From positions 186,001-250,000 of the forward strand of contig NZ_BMWZ01000003.1 of assembly GCF_014651495.1 (NCBI RefSeq): DNA of 64,000 bases, read 5' to 3'. Origin of the DNA: Algibacter mikhailovii (lineage in GTDB: Bacteria; Bacteroidota; Bacteroidia; Flavobacteriales; Flavobacteriaceae). A model generated the notes under the pieces. The model saw nothing but the letters and a program-made list of their open reading frames with translations, was not told the origin of the DNA and ran no database searches. A program made the translations under genes and the position numbers. Shown one piece after another: positions 25,609 to 34,551 of the stretch; position 1 is the stretch's first letter; each line of letters starts with the position of its first letter.

Positions 25609-27531
25609 ATGAAACGAAGAGAATTTTTTAGTAAGGGAACTAAAGTTGCATTGGCAGCGGGTTCAATTCCATTCATCACTGCCTCTTGTGCTAGTACAAA
25701 TGATGTGGTTTACAACAAAAAAGAAGACAAATGGCATCATCTAGGAACTGGAGAATCTGGAATTGTAAATCGAAAGAAAACCACCGAGTTTGATGTTGCG
25801 GTAATTGGAGGTGGTGCCGCAGGAATTTGTGCTGCTGTTTCAGCAGCGAGAAACGGAGCTAAAGTCGTTTTAGTTCAAGACAGACCGGTATTGGGAGGTA
25901 ACGCTTCAAGCGAAATACACGTGCATTTAAATGGTGTAAACAACATCAAAGGAAAAGCCGAAAGAGAAACCGGATTAATTGAAGAAATTTTGTTGTTAAA
26001 CCGTTTTGAAAACGAGCAAGAGTCTTGGTCCGTATGGGATCACGTGTTATACGAGTTTGTGGTTAGAGAACCAAACTTAACTTTAATGATGAATACCCAA
26101 GCCATGGAAGCTGTAATGGAGGGTAATAAAATAAAATCTGCATTGTGTTGGCAAGGAACTACAGAAACCATGTACACTATAAATGCTGATGTTTTTATTG
26201 ACTGTTCGGGTGATGGCCTATTGGCTGCGACTTCAGGTGCCGAATACAGAACCGGAAGAGAAGGAAAAAAAGAATTTGATGAAACCTTCGCTCCAGATGA
26301 ACCAGATGGATGGCAAATGGGAGCAACATTGATTATGGAATCAAAAGACATGGGAAGACCAATGAAATATTCTCCACCTTCATTTGCTATTAAATACACC
26401 CATGAGGGTGCTCATAAAAAAAGACATTTTAAAGGCTTTCAAGACGGAATTTGGTGGATCGAAGTTGGTAGTGATAATGATATCATTGCAGATTTTGAAC
26501 AAAATAGACATAAATTAATGGGATATATGCATGGCGTTTGGGATTATATCAAAAACTCAGGTAATTTCCCAGAAGCTGAAACCTTAGCCTTAGATTGGGT
26601 AGGTTCATTCCCTGGTCGTAGAGAATCTAGACGGTTTATTGGCGATTATATAGTTTCTGAAAGAGATATGACCGAACACAAACATTTTGAAGATGCAGTT
26701 GCCTATGGCGGTTGGTCCTTAGATGAACACAACCCAGGTGGTATAGAAAACCTTTCAGAACCACCAAGTTATTTTCACTATCATTTTAAAGAAGTGTATC
26801 AATTTCCGTTTAGAAGCTTGTATTCTAAAAACGTTAGCAACCTCATGTTTGCAGGAAGAAATGTGAGTCAAACACATATTGCATTATCATCATCAAGAAT
26901 CATGGCTACTTGTGCTTTACAAGGGCAAGCCGTTGGTACAGCTGCTTCTATTTGTAATAAAAGGAATGTTTCTCCAAGAGAAGTTGGACAAAAACATATT
27001 AACGAACTACAAGAACAGCTATTAAGAGATGATGCTTTTATTCCCAAAAGACCTGCGAATGACCCGTTAGATTTAGCTAGAAAATCAAGTCTCATCTTTG
27101 GATCTACAACCTCATCAGGAGCTGCCAAGAACCTTTTAAATGGCATGTCTCGTGATATTGATGGCGAAATAAATCACTGGCAATCTGATGGACTTTCTGC
27201 CAACGTTCAATTAGAATGGGAAACTCCGATCGATTTATCTAAAGTGGAATTAAAATGTGATACGAACATAAAACGTAATATCATGATGCGCAAGGACAGT
27301 AGAAATGATGAGCTTTATGGCAATGGTGTTCCAAAGGAAATGCTAAAAACTTTAAGTTTACAAGGGCGTGTAAATGGAAAGTGGGTAGACTTAGGCAACA
27401 TTTCTGAGAATAAAACACGATTAATCAAGTTTAGTTTTGAATCAATAAAAGTTACTGCCATAAAAATTGATATGACTAAAACTTATGGTGCTGAAAATGT
27501 TAAACTCTTTGAAGTCCGTTGTTACGCTTAA
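25609..27531 (+). CDS. Exported FAD-dependent oxidoreductase (Tat-type lipoprotein signal)
   Basis: The 640-residue protein starts MKRREFFSKGTKVALAAGS, a twin-arginine type signal, followed by a lipobox-like TASCAS (Cys about 27). The dinucleotide-binding motif VAVIGGGAAGICAAVSAARNG (about 64-84) and LGGNASSEIHVHLNGV are typical of the FAD_oxidored family. The C-terminal 130 residues (from about 510) look like a galactose-binding beta-sandwich (LSANVQLEWETPIDLSKVEL to the end). Tat export means it folds with FAD in the cytoplasm first. It probably oxidises or dehydrogenates a saccharide in the periplasm. The substrate and the electron acceptor are unknown. Confidence 0.85.
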   Translation: MKRREFFSKGTKVALAAGSIPFITASCASTNDVVYNKKEDKWHHLGTGESGIVNRKKTTEFDVAVIGGGAAGICAAVSAARNGAKVVLVQDRPVLGGNASSEIHVHLNGVNNIKGKAERETGLIEEILLLNRFENEQESWSVWDHVLYEFVVREPNLTLMMNTQAMEAVMEGNKIKSALCWQGTTETMYTINADVFIDCSGDGLLAATSGAEYRTGREGKKEFDETFAPDEPDGWQMGATLIMESKDMGRPMKYSPPSFAIKYTHEGAHKKRHFKGFQDGIWWIEVGSDNDIIADFEQNRHKLMGYMHGVWDYIKNSGNFPEAETLALDWVGSFPGRRESRRFIGDYIVSERDMTEHKHFEDAVAYGGWSLDEHNPGGIENLSEPPSYFHYHFKEVYQFPFRSLYSKNVSNLMFAGRNVSQTHIALSSSRIMATCALQGQAVGTAASICNKRNVSPREVGQKHINELQEQLLRDDAFIPKRPANDPLDLARKSSLIFGSTTSSGAAKNLLNGMSRDIDGEINHWQSDGLSANVQLEWETPIDLSKVELKCDTNIKRNIMMRKDSRNDELYGNGVPKEMLKTLSLQGRVNGKWVDLGNISENKTRLIKFSFESIKVTAIKIDMTKTYGAENVKLFEVRCYA

Positions 27532-27534
27532 TAC

Positions 27535-28665
27535 ATGATATCATTTACTAAATTATTTTTTTGGTTAATCATCCTTCCCACTTTATGGTTAAGTCCTTTC
27601 GAGGGAACACAAAATAGGTTTAAAACCATAAAACACGAGGTGATTATTAATCACCCTGGAGAAAAAGACCCCGTATTTACCATACTTAATGAAATTCAAA
27701 ACCAAGATGGTCTTCCTACCCGCTATACCATGGATGTATATTCTGTGATTTGCCTTGAGGAGGTGTGCAAGGTCATTCCCGTAAAGCTTTTTTGGAACAA
27801 CACAGGTGAGTATCAAAAATACGAATTGGCTAAAGGAGAAACTCTTGAAAAATATGAAGCCGATCTGTTTGAAACCGAAGACTATATAAAACTGCAGAGT
27901 ATATTGGCCAATAACAATTCTCCATTCAAAGAAGTATATATTGATGAAATCCTAACAGTTCCCGATGAGCATGGTAATGAAGATGTTGATGCCGTTTCAG
28001 GAGCTACTGCATTGGAGCTTGATGAGAAAGACACTGTTCCTGGTGCAGCATTAACCTGTTTTACACTTTGGCATTGGGCCAATGGCGATGTGGTTTTAAA
28101 AATAAAGGCTCAAACAGGAAAATCTGCCTCAGAAATTCAACTTATCGATTTTATCTTAGATAAGAATAACACCTATTTTCATATTGCTTTAGAAGAATTA
28201 GAATCACGCGAATTATATACAGCACCTTTTATTGATGCTACAATTCAAAAGGTTTTAAAAGAGGAATCTGTTTTAAGGCCAGCTTATAAATTTTTGGAGA
28301 AAGCAGGAAATGACAATTATTTAAAAGCCAGTAAAACATTGTTCGTTCAAGGGCATAAGGAACAAAAACTTGCTGCGTTGCAATCATTGAAGCAAACAAA
28401 ACAAAATGTTCCAAAATTATATTTGGACACCTTGAGCGATAAGGTCTCAACCTTAAATTCTTACCAAGAAACCTCGCTCCTTTTGGAATTGATGCAAAGC
28501 AAAAATCCGAATTCACAGCAAGTCATTAAAAATGTCATGCCGCTCTTGGAATCTGAATTTCTAATAGCGAGACGCGCCTTTTGGTTTCTTAAAAATCAAA
28601 TACTTGACGATAATCAGGTCAATCTAGTAAATGCATTTGAAGAACAATATAAAGACAGACTCTAA
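27535..28665 (+). CDS. Exported protein of unknown function with FMN-binding-like motif
   Basis: I do not recognise the family. The 376-residue product has a hydrophobic N-terminus (about 5-20) fitting a signal peptide or anchor. Residues 30-190 look like a beta-rich domain with a CLEEVC pair (about 74-79) and DVDAVSGATALELDEKD (about 145-161). The DAVSGAT part resembles the motif that carries FMN on a Thr in FMN-binding domains of NqrC and related redox proteins, although the expected following Thr/Ser is replaced. The last 170 residues are helical, like HEAT or TPR repeats. The start lies three bases after the FAD oxidoreductase stop, so the two proteins are surely made together. Confidence 0.6.
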   Translation: MISFTKLFFWLIILPTLWLSPFEGTQNRFKTIKHEVIINHPGEKDPVFTILNEIQNQDGLPTRYTMDVYSVICLEEVCKVIPVKLFWNNTGEYQKYELAKGETLEKYEADLFETEDYIKLQSILANNNSPFKEVYIDEILTVPDEHGNEDVDAVSGATALELDEKDTVPGAALTCFTLWHWANGDVVLKIKAQTGKSASEIQLIDFILDKNNTYFHIALEELESRELYTAPFIDATIQKVLKEESVLRPAYKFLEKAGNDNYLKASKTLFVQGHKEQKLAALQSLKQTKQNVPKLYLDTLSDKVSTLNSYQETSLLLELMQSKNPNSQQVIKNVMPLLESEFLIARRAFWFLKNQILDDNQVNLVNAFEEQYKDRL

Positions 28666-28752
28666 ACGTAAAACTCAAAAAAACATAGTACACTTCTGCA
28701 TATACTAATCGATCCTGAAGGATTTAGTATAAACGACAAATCATCCTTACCC

Positions 28753-28824
28753 ATGGGAATTATGGTAGCCCTAACAGCCTCTTTTTGGTTTATATTTTGG
28801 AAACCAAAAAAAGAACAACCCTAA
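28753..28824 (+). other. Very short frame for a 23-residue membrane peptide
   Basis: MGIMVALTASFWFIFWKPKK and three more residues form one hydrophobic helix with a basic end. It may be a real micro-protein or the leftover tail of a membrane protein gene. Nothing else supports it. Confidence 0.2.
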
Positions 28825-28851
28825 GCAATAAAAAGCATAAGACATTTATAG

Positions 28852-28859
28852 TATCTTTG
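28852..28859 (+). promoter_or_regulatory. -7 box TATCTTTG upstream of yidD
   Basis: A perfect TAnnTTTG match lies 22 bases before the TTG start at 28882, which fits transcription start near 28866 and a short leader. Confidence 0.5.
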
Positions 28860-28881
28860 AATAAAGTACAAGATACAGAAA

Positions 28882-29127
28882 TTGCATTCTATTAGAAACA
28901 TACTTATTGCACCAATTTTATTCCTAATTAAGGTATATCAACTATTTATATCACCTCTAACCCCAGCAACGTGTAGATTTCAACCTACATGTTCTCATTA
29001 CAGCAAAGAAGCCCTACAAAAACACGGCCTTTTTAAAGGAGGTTGGTTAGCCATAAAACGTATTTTTAGTTGCCATCCTTGGGGAGGAAGTGGTTATGAT
29101 CCTGTTCCTGAGAAGGATGACAACTAA
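28882..29127 (+). CDS. yidD: Membrane protein insertion efficiency factor YidD
   Basis: The 81-residue protein has the family pattern [35 protein letters not shown] and [13 protein letters not shown], with three conserved Cys. YidD helps YidC insert proteins into the inner membrane. The start is a TTG; no ATG lies near it and a stop is found shortly upstream in frame, while the -7 box 22 bases before supports it. The product has a short extra tail (EKDDN) after the conserved end. A second, orphan copy of the C-terminal coding sequence lies 65 bases downstream. Confidence 0.92.
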   Translation: MHSIRNILIAPILFLIKVYQLFISPLTPATCRFQPTCSHYSKEALQKHGLFKGGWLAIKRIFSCHPWGGSGYDPVPEKDDN

Positions 29128-29161
29128 AAAAACCCCTTCGCGCCGGCTCGCCTGTTCTCTA

Positions 29162-29182
29162 AAAATGTACACTGTACATTTT
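29162..29182. repeat. Perfect palindrome of two 10-base arms
   Basis: AAAATGTACA and TGTACATTTT flank a single C. The 29134-29160 stretch just before it is GC-rich (CTTCGCGCCGGCTCG), unlike the surroundings. This looks like a short inserted repeat element between yidD and the orphan yidD tail. Confidence 0.6.
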
Positions 29183-29191
29183 CTTTACGTT

Positions 29192-29233
29192 CCATCGCCT
29201 TGGGGAGGTTCAGGTTATGATCCTGTTCCATAA
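29192..29233 (+). pseudogene. Orphan C-terminal remnant of a second yidD
   Basis: The frame reads [13 protein letters not shown] and stops with TAA. It repeats the end of the YidD protein ([12 protein letters not shown]) with 28 of 32 bases identical from CCTTGG on. The differences keep the protein the same, including a Ser written AGT in one and TCA in the other. No start or upstream coding part remains. Confidence 0.7.
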
Positions 29234-29281
29234 AATAAAAGTCCTGTAATTATTGTAATTTACTGGTCTAAATCCATTTTA

Positions 29282-31015
29282 ATGAAATTACAATATTCTT
29301 CAATTTTACTGATAGCAGGTATCCTAATGACACTTCTATCCTGTACAAAACCAAATAAAGAATATGCCACTACGATAATATTTGGTGGTAACATATATAC
29401 GGCGGACTCCTTACAACCAAAAGTAGAGGCAGTAGGTATTAAAGGAAATTCCATAATTTTCACAGGAAATCTCAAGGCGGCAGAAGCATATAAAAATAGA
29501 GAAACTCAACTCATTAATTTAAAAGGAAAAACCATGACTCCAGGTTTTATTGAAGGGCATGGTCATTTTATGGGCATGGGATATAATGAATTAAATCTTA
29601 ATTTAATAAACACAACCAGTTATCAAGCTCTTATAGATGCCGTTTCTGAACGTGTAAAATCAGCAAAACCTGGTGAATGGATTCTAGGTAGAGGATGGCA
29701 TCAAAGCAAATGGGATTCACTGCCTGAAGAAATAGTAAAAGGGTTTCAAACCCATCATAGGTTAAGTGAGGTTTCACCTAATAACCCGGTCTATTTAAGA
29801 CATGCAAGTGGACATGCAGGATTTGCTAATGCTAAAGCCATGGAACTTGCAGGTTTGAAAGTTTTGGCCAAAGAAGGCATTCAAACAACGTTTAATGCTG
29901 ATGGCGGTGAAGTAATTATTGATGAATTCGGAAGACCTACTGGTATTTTTAATGAACGGGCCCAAACCCTGATTACGAAACGTATTCCTGAAAAAACACT
30001 CGAAACTGACATAAAAGCATTTGAACTTGCCACAGCATCGTGTTTAAAAAACGGTATCACTAGTTTTCATGATGCTGGTATTCCCAAAGAAACAATAGCC
30101 TTATATGAAAAAATGAAATCGGAGGGTAAAATGAATACTCGAATTTATGCTATGCTTACAGGTTGGGATAAAAATTTACTAGAGGAATGGTACGCAAAAG
30201 GGCCCTTAATAGACCCTGATCATTTATTCACGGTACGCTCTGTAAAACTTAACTGTGACGGTGCTTTAGGATCTCGAGGCGCATGGTTATTACAACCCTA
30301 TACGGATAGACCAAATCATTTTGGACACGAGACCCTACCTATGGATTTTGTACAAGAAACTGCGTTAAACGGCCTTAATAATGGTTTTCAAGTGTGTGCT
30401 CATGCTATTGGTGATCGAGCCAACAGAGAGATTTTAGATCGCTATGAATATGCCCTACAACAACACCCTGAAGCTGCTAAAAACCATAGATTTCGTATTG
30501 AACATGCGCAGCATTTAGACCCTGAAGATATCCCAAGGTTTTCGGAATTAAATGTGATTCCGGCTATGCAGGCTATTCATATGTCTTCGGACAGACCATG
30601 GGCTATTGACCGCTTAGGAGAACAGCGTATTAAAGACGGGGCTTATATGTGGCAAGCCTTATTGCAAAGCGGTGTGCCTATAGTGAATGGAACAGATGTA
30701 CCTGTTGAACCTATAAACCCAATTGCAAGCTTTTATGCTAGTGTTACCCGAAAAACATTAAAAGGTACTCCCGATACAGGTTATGAACCCGATCAAAAAA
30801 TGACGCGACAGCAAGCTCTTAAATCCTATACCATATTTGCTGCTTATGGCGCTTTTGAAGAAAGCATCAAAGGCTCTATTTCTGTAGGCAAACTTGCTGA
30901 TTTCACCATTTTTGACCAAGACATCATGACTGTAGCAGAAAGTGATATCTTAAACACTAAAGTTTCTATGACTATCTTTAACGGAAAAACGGTATTTAAT
31001 GCAGCAACCAAATAA
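29282..31015 (+). CDS. Amidohydrolase family 3 (YtcJ-like), lipoprotein
   Basis: The 577-residue protein has a lipoprotein signal (lipobox LLSCTK, Cys about 21) and the metal-dependent amidohydrolase plan: TMTPGFIEGHGHFMGMG (metal His near 93-95), a central barrel with VCAHAIGDRANREILDRYE and RIEHAQHLDPEDIPRF, VNGTDVPVEP with the catalytic Asp, and the closing beta-sandwich GSISVGKLADFTIFDQD. This subfamily acts on amide bonds of unknown compounds. It would be in the periplasm. It stands alone between yidD and pepD. Confidence 0.88.
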   Translation: MKLQYSSILLIAGILMTLLSCTKPNKEYATTIIFGGNIYTADSLQPKVEAVGIKGNSIIFTGNLKAAEAYKNRETQLINLKGKTMTPGFIEGHGHFMGMGYNELNLNLINTTSYQALIDAVSERVKSAKPGEWILGRGWHQSKWDSLPEEIVKGFQTHHRLSEVSPNNPVYLRHASGHAGFANAKAMELAGLKVLAKEGIQTTFNADGGEVIIDEFGRPTGIFNERAQTLITKRIPEKTLETDIKAFELATASCLKNGITSFHDAGIPKETIALYEKMKSEGKMNTRIYAMLTGWDKNLLEEWYAKGPLIDPDHLFTVRSVKLNCDGALGSRGAWLLQPYTDRPNHFGHETLPMDFVQETALNGLNNGFQVCAHAIGDRANREILDRYEYALQQHPEAAKNHRFRIEHAQHLDPEDIPRFSELNVIPAMQAIHMSSDRPWAIDRLGEQRIKDGAYMWQALLQSGVPIVNGTDVPVEPINPIASFYASVTRKTLKGTPDTGYEPDQKMTRQQALKSYTIFAAYGAFEESIKGSISVGKLADFTIFDQDIMTVAESDILNTKVSMTIFNGKTVFNAATK

Positions 31016-31073
31016 CATAGGATTTATAAAAAATAGTAAAAACAGGTACCTGTTAATACTCTGCCCTATGAAC

Positions 31074-32534
31074 TTAAGCCTTAGGAATCTGTTTTAGAAT
31101 CGCTAATACAAACTTCCAATATTTTTGAACCGACGAAATTTGAGCGCGCTCATCTGGTGAATGCGCTCCTTTAATGTTAGGTCCAAAACTAATCATATCC
31201 ATTTCTGGATAGTTCTGCCCCAAAATACCACATTCTAAGCCGGCATGACAGGCTGCCACATGCGGATCTTCGCCATTTAACTCCTTATATAATGGCTTCA
31301 TTACTTTTAATATTGCCGAATCCATATTAGGCGTCCATCCTGGATAATCTCCAGAACATTCAACTTCACACCCTGTTAATTCAAAGGTTGCTCTGAGCGT
31401 ATTCATTAAATCAATTTTAGCACTTTCTACTGAAGATCGTGTTAAACATCCAACATGAATACTACCGTCCTTAACTAAGACCCTCGCTATATTATTAGAA
31501 GTCTCTACCAATCCAGGAATATCAGCACTCATTCTATAAACTCCATTAATAGCAGCATACATGGCACGAGTAAAACCTTCTTGAACACCCAAATCCATTA
31601 TTGATTTTGGAGTTTCACATTTTGAAACACTGATTTTCAAATCAGGTTCCATAGTTTTAAGCTCCCTTTGGATTGTATTTACAACTAAAGCCATATCTAA
31701 AAGAAAAGCGTCTTCATGCACCGCATCAATAGCAATAATGGCATTACTTTCTCGAGGAATAGCATTTCTCAAACTTCCACCATCGATACTAGAAATACGT
31801 AGTCCAAAATTTTCAAAGCCATCAAATAATACACGATTCATAATCTTATTTGCATTCCCTAAACCTTCATGAATCTGCATACCGGAATGACCACCTTGCA
31901 ATCCTGTAACAGAAATGGCGTACCCCACTTTGAACTCAGGAGTTTCTTCCTCTTCATAGTTACGTTTCGCAGTAACATCAATACCCCCTGCGCAACCAAC
32001 ACCTATTTCATCGTCTTCTTCCGTATCTAGGTTCAATAAAATACCACCGCTCAACAAACCGCCTTTTAACCCCATGGCACCTGTCATTCCAGTTTCTTCA
32101 TCTACTGTGAATAAAGCTTCAATTGCGGGATGCGGAATATCTGTACTTTCTAAAATAGCCATAATTGTTGCCACACCAAGACCATTGTCTGCACCTAGGG
32201 TTGTCCCCCTTGCCTTAACCCAATCACCGTCAATAAACATATCTATACCTTGGGTGTCAAAATCAAACGCCGTATCGTTGTTTTTTTGATGCACCATATC
32301 TAAATGCGATTGCATAACTACTGTAATCCTATCTTCCATACCTTGAGTGGCGGGCTTTTTTATAATAACATTCCCAACTTCATCTACTACAGTTTTCAAA
32401 CCAAGATTTTCGCCAAAATTTTTCATAAACGCAATAACACGTTCTTCCTTTTTTGAAGGTCTTGGAACCGCATTTAAATCCGCAAATTTATTCCATAATG
32501 ATTTTGGTTCAAGTTGTCTTATTTCTGTGCTCAT
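31074..32534 (-). CDS. pepD: Aminoacyl-histidine dipeptidase PepD (M20 family)
   Basis: The protein of about 486 residues shows M20 metal-site motifs: VVMQSHLDMVHQ, ARGTTLGADNGLG, ALFTVDEETGMTGAMGL and, late, CHAGLECGIL with ISFGPNIKGAHSPDER. The lid domain lies between. It cleaves Xaa-His and other dipeptides in the cytoplasm with two zinc ions. The open frame starts at a GTG at 32555, but that codon falls inside a -7 box, so the ATG at 32534 (MSTEIRQLEPKSLW) is the probable start. Confidence 0.93.
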   Translation of the reverse strand: MSTEIRQLEPKSLWNKFADLNAVPRPSKKEERVIAFMKNFGENLGLKTVVDEVGNVIIKKPATQGMEDRITVVMQSHLDMVHQKNNDTAFDFDTQGIDMFIDGDWVKARGTTLGADNGLGVATIMAILESTDIPHPAIEALFTVDEETGMTGAMGLKGGLLSGGILLNLDTEEDDEIGVGCAGGIDVTAKRNYEEEETPEFKVGYAISVTGLQGGHSGMQIHEGLGNANKIMNRVLFDGFENFGLRISSIDGGSLRNAIPRESNAIIAIDAVHEDAFLLDMALVVNTIQRELKTMEPDLKISVSKCETPKSIMDLGVQEGFTRAMYAAINGVYRMSADIPGLVETSNNIARVLVKDGSIHVGCLTRSSVESAKIDLMNTLRATFELTGCEVECSGDYPGWTPNMDSAILKVMKPLYKELNGEDPHVAACHAGLECGILGQNYPEMDMISFGPNIKGAHSPDERAQISSVQKYWKFVLAILKQIPKA

Positions 32535-32554
32535 AGTTTTAATATCTAAAGTCA

Positions 32555-32562
32555 CAAAGATA
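32555..32562 (-). promoter_or_regulatory. -7 box TATCTTTG of pepD
   Basis: A perfect minus-strand TAnnTTTG match ends 21 bases before the ATG at 32534. It overlaps the alternative GTG codon and so argues against that start. Confidence 0.55.
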
Positions 32563-32608
32563 CATTTTAGCTAGTATGTTTTTGTAAACATTTTTCTATT
32601 TTTGATCT

Positions 32609-33676
32609 ATGCTAAAAAAGAAAAAAACCATTATTGCGCTTTCTCTAATTCCGCAGATTTTAATGGTACGTTTATTATCCCATTATCCAGAATTTATAGA
32701 ACGTTATTACAGCAATGGACTCTATGAATGGCTCTCAAAAGTATTTCGATTTGTTTTAGGCTGGCTTCCTTTCTCTTTTGGCGATGTACTTTATATTTTT
32801 ATGATTGTTTACTTGATTCGCTGGATGGTAAAAAACAGAAGGCGCTTAAGAAATGATACAAAAAACTGGCTTTTAGAGGTTTTATCTACTAGTGCCTTAT
32901 TTTATTTTGCTTTTCATTTATTTTGGGGCTTGAATTACTACAGACTACCACTACACAAAAGTTTAAAATTAGATCATGAATATACTACTGATCAATTAAT
33001 TGAGCTTACCGAAAAACTTATCAAAAAATCTAATACCTTACACACATCTCTGGCTAGTAATGACAGTCTTCCTGTTACATTTCCTTATTCTAAAAATGAC
33101 ATTTTTAAAATGACATCAAATGGTTATGAACATTTAAAAGCCATTTTTTTTAATTTAGAATACCATCCAAAATCTATAAAGAAGTCTTTAATAAGCTATC
33201 CGCTTTCATATATGGGCTACAGTGGATATTTAAACCCCTTAACCAATGAAGCCCATGTTAATGGACTACTGCCTATATATAGATTCCCAACCACCTCGGC
33301 TCATGAAATTGCCCATCAATTGGGGTACGCAGCAGAAAATGAGGCTAACTTCATAGGTTTTCTCGCGAGTATTAAAAACGATAATGCCTATATAAATTAT
33401 AGCGGATACACCTTTGGTTTAAGTTATTGTCTTAATGAAGTTTATAGACGTGATGAAGCGCTTTATGAAACGATGCTTGAATCTGTGAATAAAGGCATTT
33501 TAAAAAACTCAGAAGAAGTAAGACGCTTTTATGAAGCTTTTGAAAACCCAGCAGAACCCTTCTTTAAACTTTTTATGGATAATTTTTTAAAGGCCAATAA
33601 TCAAAGTAAAGGCATGCAAAGTTACAGTTATGTTGTAGCCTTATTGGTTAACTATTTTGAAAAAGAAAACTTGTAA
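32609..33676 (+). CDS. DUF3810 family membrane protein with HExxH zinc-protease motif
   Basis: The 355-residue protein has three hydrophobic helices in its first 115 residues (about 8-26, 45-70 and 88-108), then a large soluble part. The motif SAHEIAHQLGYAAENEANF puts a zinc-protease HExxH at 232-236 with a further Glu downstream, which fits DUF3810, a Bacteroidota family with a gluzincin-like site. It may cut membrane or envelope proteins, but no substrate is known. It is divergent from pepD. Confidence 0.8.
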   Translation: MLKKKKTIIALSLIPQILMVRLLSHYPEFIERYYSNGLYEWLSKVFRFVLGWLPFSFGDVLYIFMIVYLIRWMVKNRRRLRNDTKNWLLEVLSTSALFYFAFHLFWGLNYYRLPLHKSLKLDHEYTTDQLIELTEKLIKKSNTLHTSLASNDSLPVTFPYSKNDIFKMTSNGYEHLKAIFFNLEYHPKSIKKSLISYPLSYMGYSGYLNPLTNEAHVNGLLPIYRFPTTSAHEIAHQLGYAAENEANFIGFLASIKNDNAYINYSGYTFGLSYCLNEVYRRDEALYETMLESVNKGILKNSEEVRRFYEAFENPAEPFFKLFMDNFLKANNQSKGMQSYSYVVALLVNYFEKENL

Positions 33677-33683
33677 GTGCTTT

Positions 33684-34469
33684 TTACTCTACTATTTGGG
33701 CTCCCTCAGGAACTTCAAATATTTCTGAATTAATCTTGTCTTTAGAAACCTTGATATTAATAAATTTTAAGTCACTCTTTTTCTCTGTTGGTTTATTATT
33801 TTCATAAGCATACCACGACAAAGTTTCTGGCAATATTAAACCATTCACTTCTTGCCAGTCACTATATTTTATAAAATGAAATTCCTTGCCTTTTTCTTTT
33901 GTAAAAAAAGTAACGGTATATCCCAACCATGTCATTTTATGTGTTTCCGCGTCGAAATATAAGATGTATTCATCTTCTGGTGACTCCCCTACTCCTGAGT
34001 TATACCCTATCCTTATTCCTGGAAAAGTCTGTCCTTCAAAAACTAAGGGGTCCGCATCACTATAAACTATTCCATCATCAGCTAAAATAAAAGGCATAGC
34101 ATAAAAGTAGAGCATCAAATTATAGTAAAATTTTGGCTTCCCTTTATAATGCATGGAATCTTGTTTAATCCATACATCTTGTCCGTTATAGCCTATTTGA
34201 AATTTATCGGTTGAAATAAACGACTTTCTGTTTTTTAAATCGGTTAATGTCCGCTCTGCGCCATTGGGCTTTTCCATAGTAAACTCCAAAGTCTGGAAAG
34301 TATTCCAATGTTTCAAACCGCCATGGGCCTCAAATACATTCAGTAAATTTTTTGGGTATTTATTATCCCTAATGGATGTGTCTTCTTTGGAAGATATAAC
34401 AACCTTTTCTTTTTGTTCTTTACATGCGACAAAAAGGAATACTGAAAATACGAAAAGAATAGACTTCAT
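33684..34469 (-). CDS. DUF6503-like lipoprotein
   Basis: The 261-residue protein has a lipoprotein signal (lipobox FVACKE, Cys about 16) followed by a beta-rich domain beginning LLNVFEAHGGLKHWNTFQTLEF, which also resembles the opening of LolA/LolB-like folds that bind lipids. Other conserved-looking parts are YNGQDVWI and FPGIRIGYN. I assign it to DUF6503 from memory, with moderate trust. Its 3' end lies eight bases from the end of the convergent DUF3810 gene. Confidence 0.65.
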   Translation of the reverse strand: MKSILFVFSVFLFVACKEQKEKVVISSKEDTSIRDNKYPKNLLNVFEAHGGLKHWNTFQTLEFTMEKPNGAERTLTDLKNRKSFISTDKFQIGYNGQDVWIKQDSMHYKGKPKFYYNLMLYFYAMPFILADDGIVYSDADPLVFEGQTFPGIRIGYNSGVGESPEDEYILYFDAETHKMTWLGYTVTFFTKEKGKEFHFIKYSDWQEVNGLILPETLSWYAYENNKPTEKKSDLKFINIKVSKDKINSEIFEVPEGAQIVE

Positions 34470-34533
34470 TTATATATGTTTTAGGTTTCCATGTTTGACG
34501 AAATTAGAAACAAATAATTACACAAAAATCAAT

Positions 34534-34541
34534 TACTTTTG
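34534..34541 (+). promoter_or_regulatory. -7 box TACTTTTG of the rRNA/tRNA methyltransferase gene
   Basis: A perfect TAnnTTTG match lies 11 bases before the ATG at 34552. It decides the start, because the open frame itself runs back to 34264 through the antisense of the lipoprotein gene. The leader would be very short. Confidence 0.55.
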
Positions 34542-34551
34542 TTTAATACTT

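Noticed and set aside
34264-34551. Extension of the SpoU methyltransferase frame to the left
   Set aside because: It runs antisense to the lipoprotein gene, and the promoter box at 34534 plus family length put the start at 34552.
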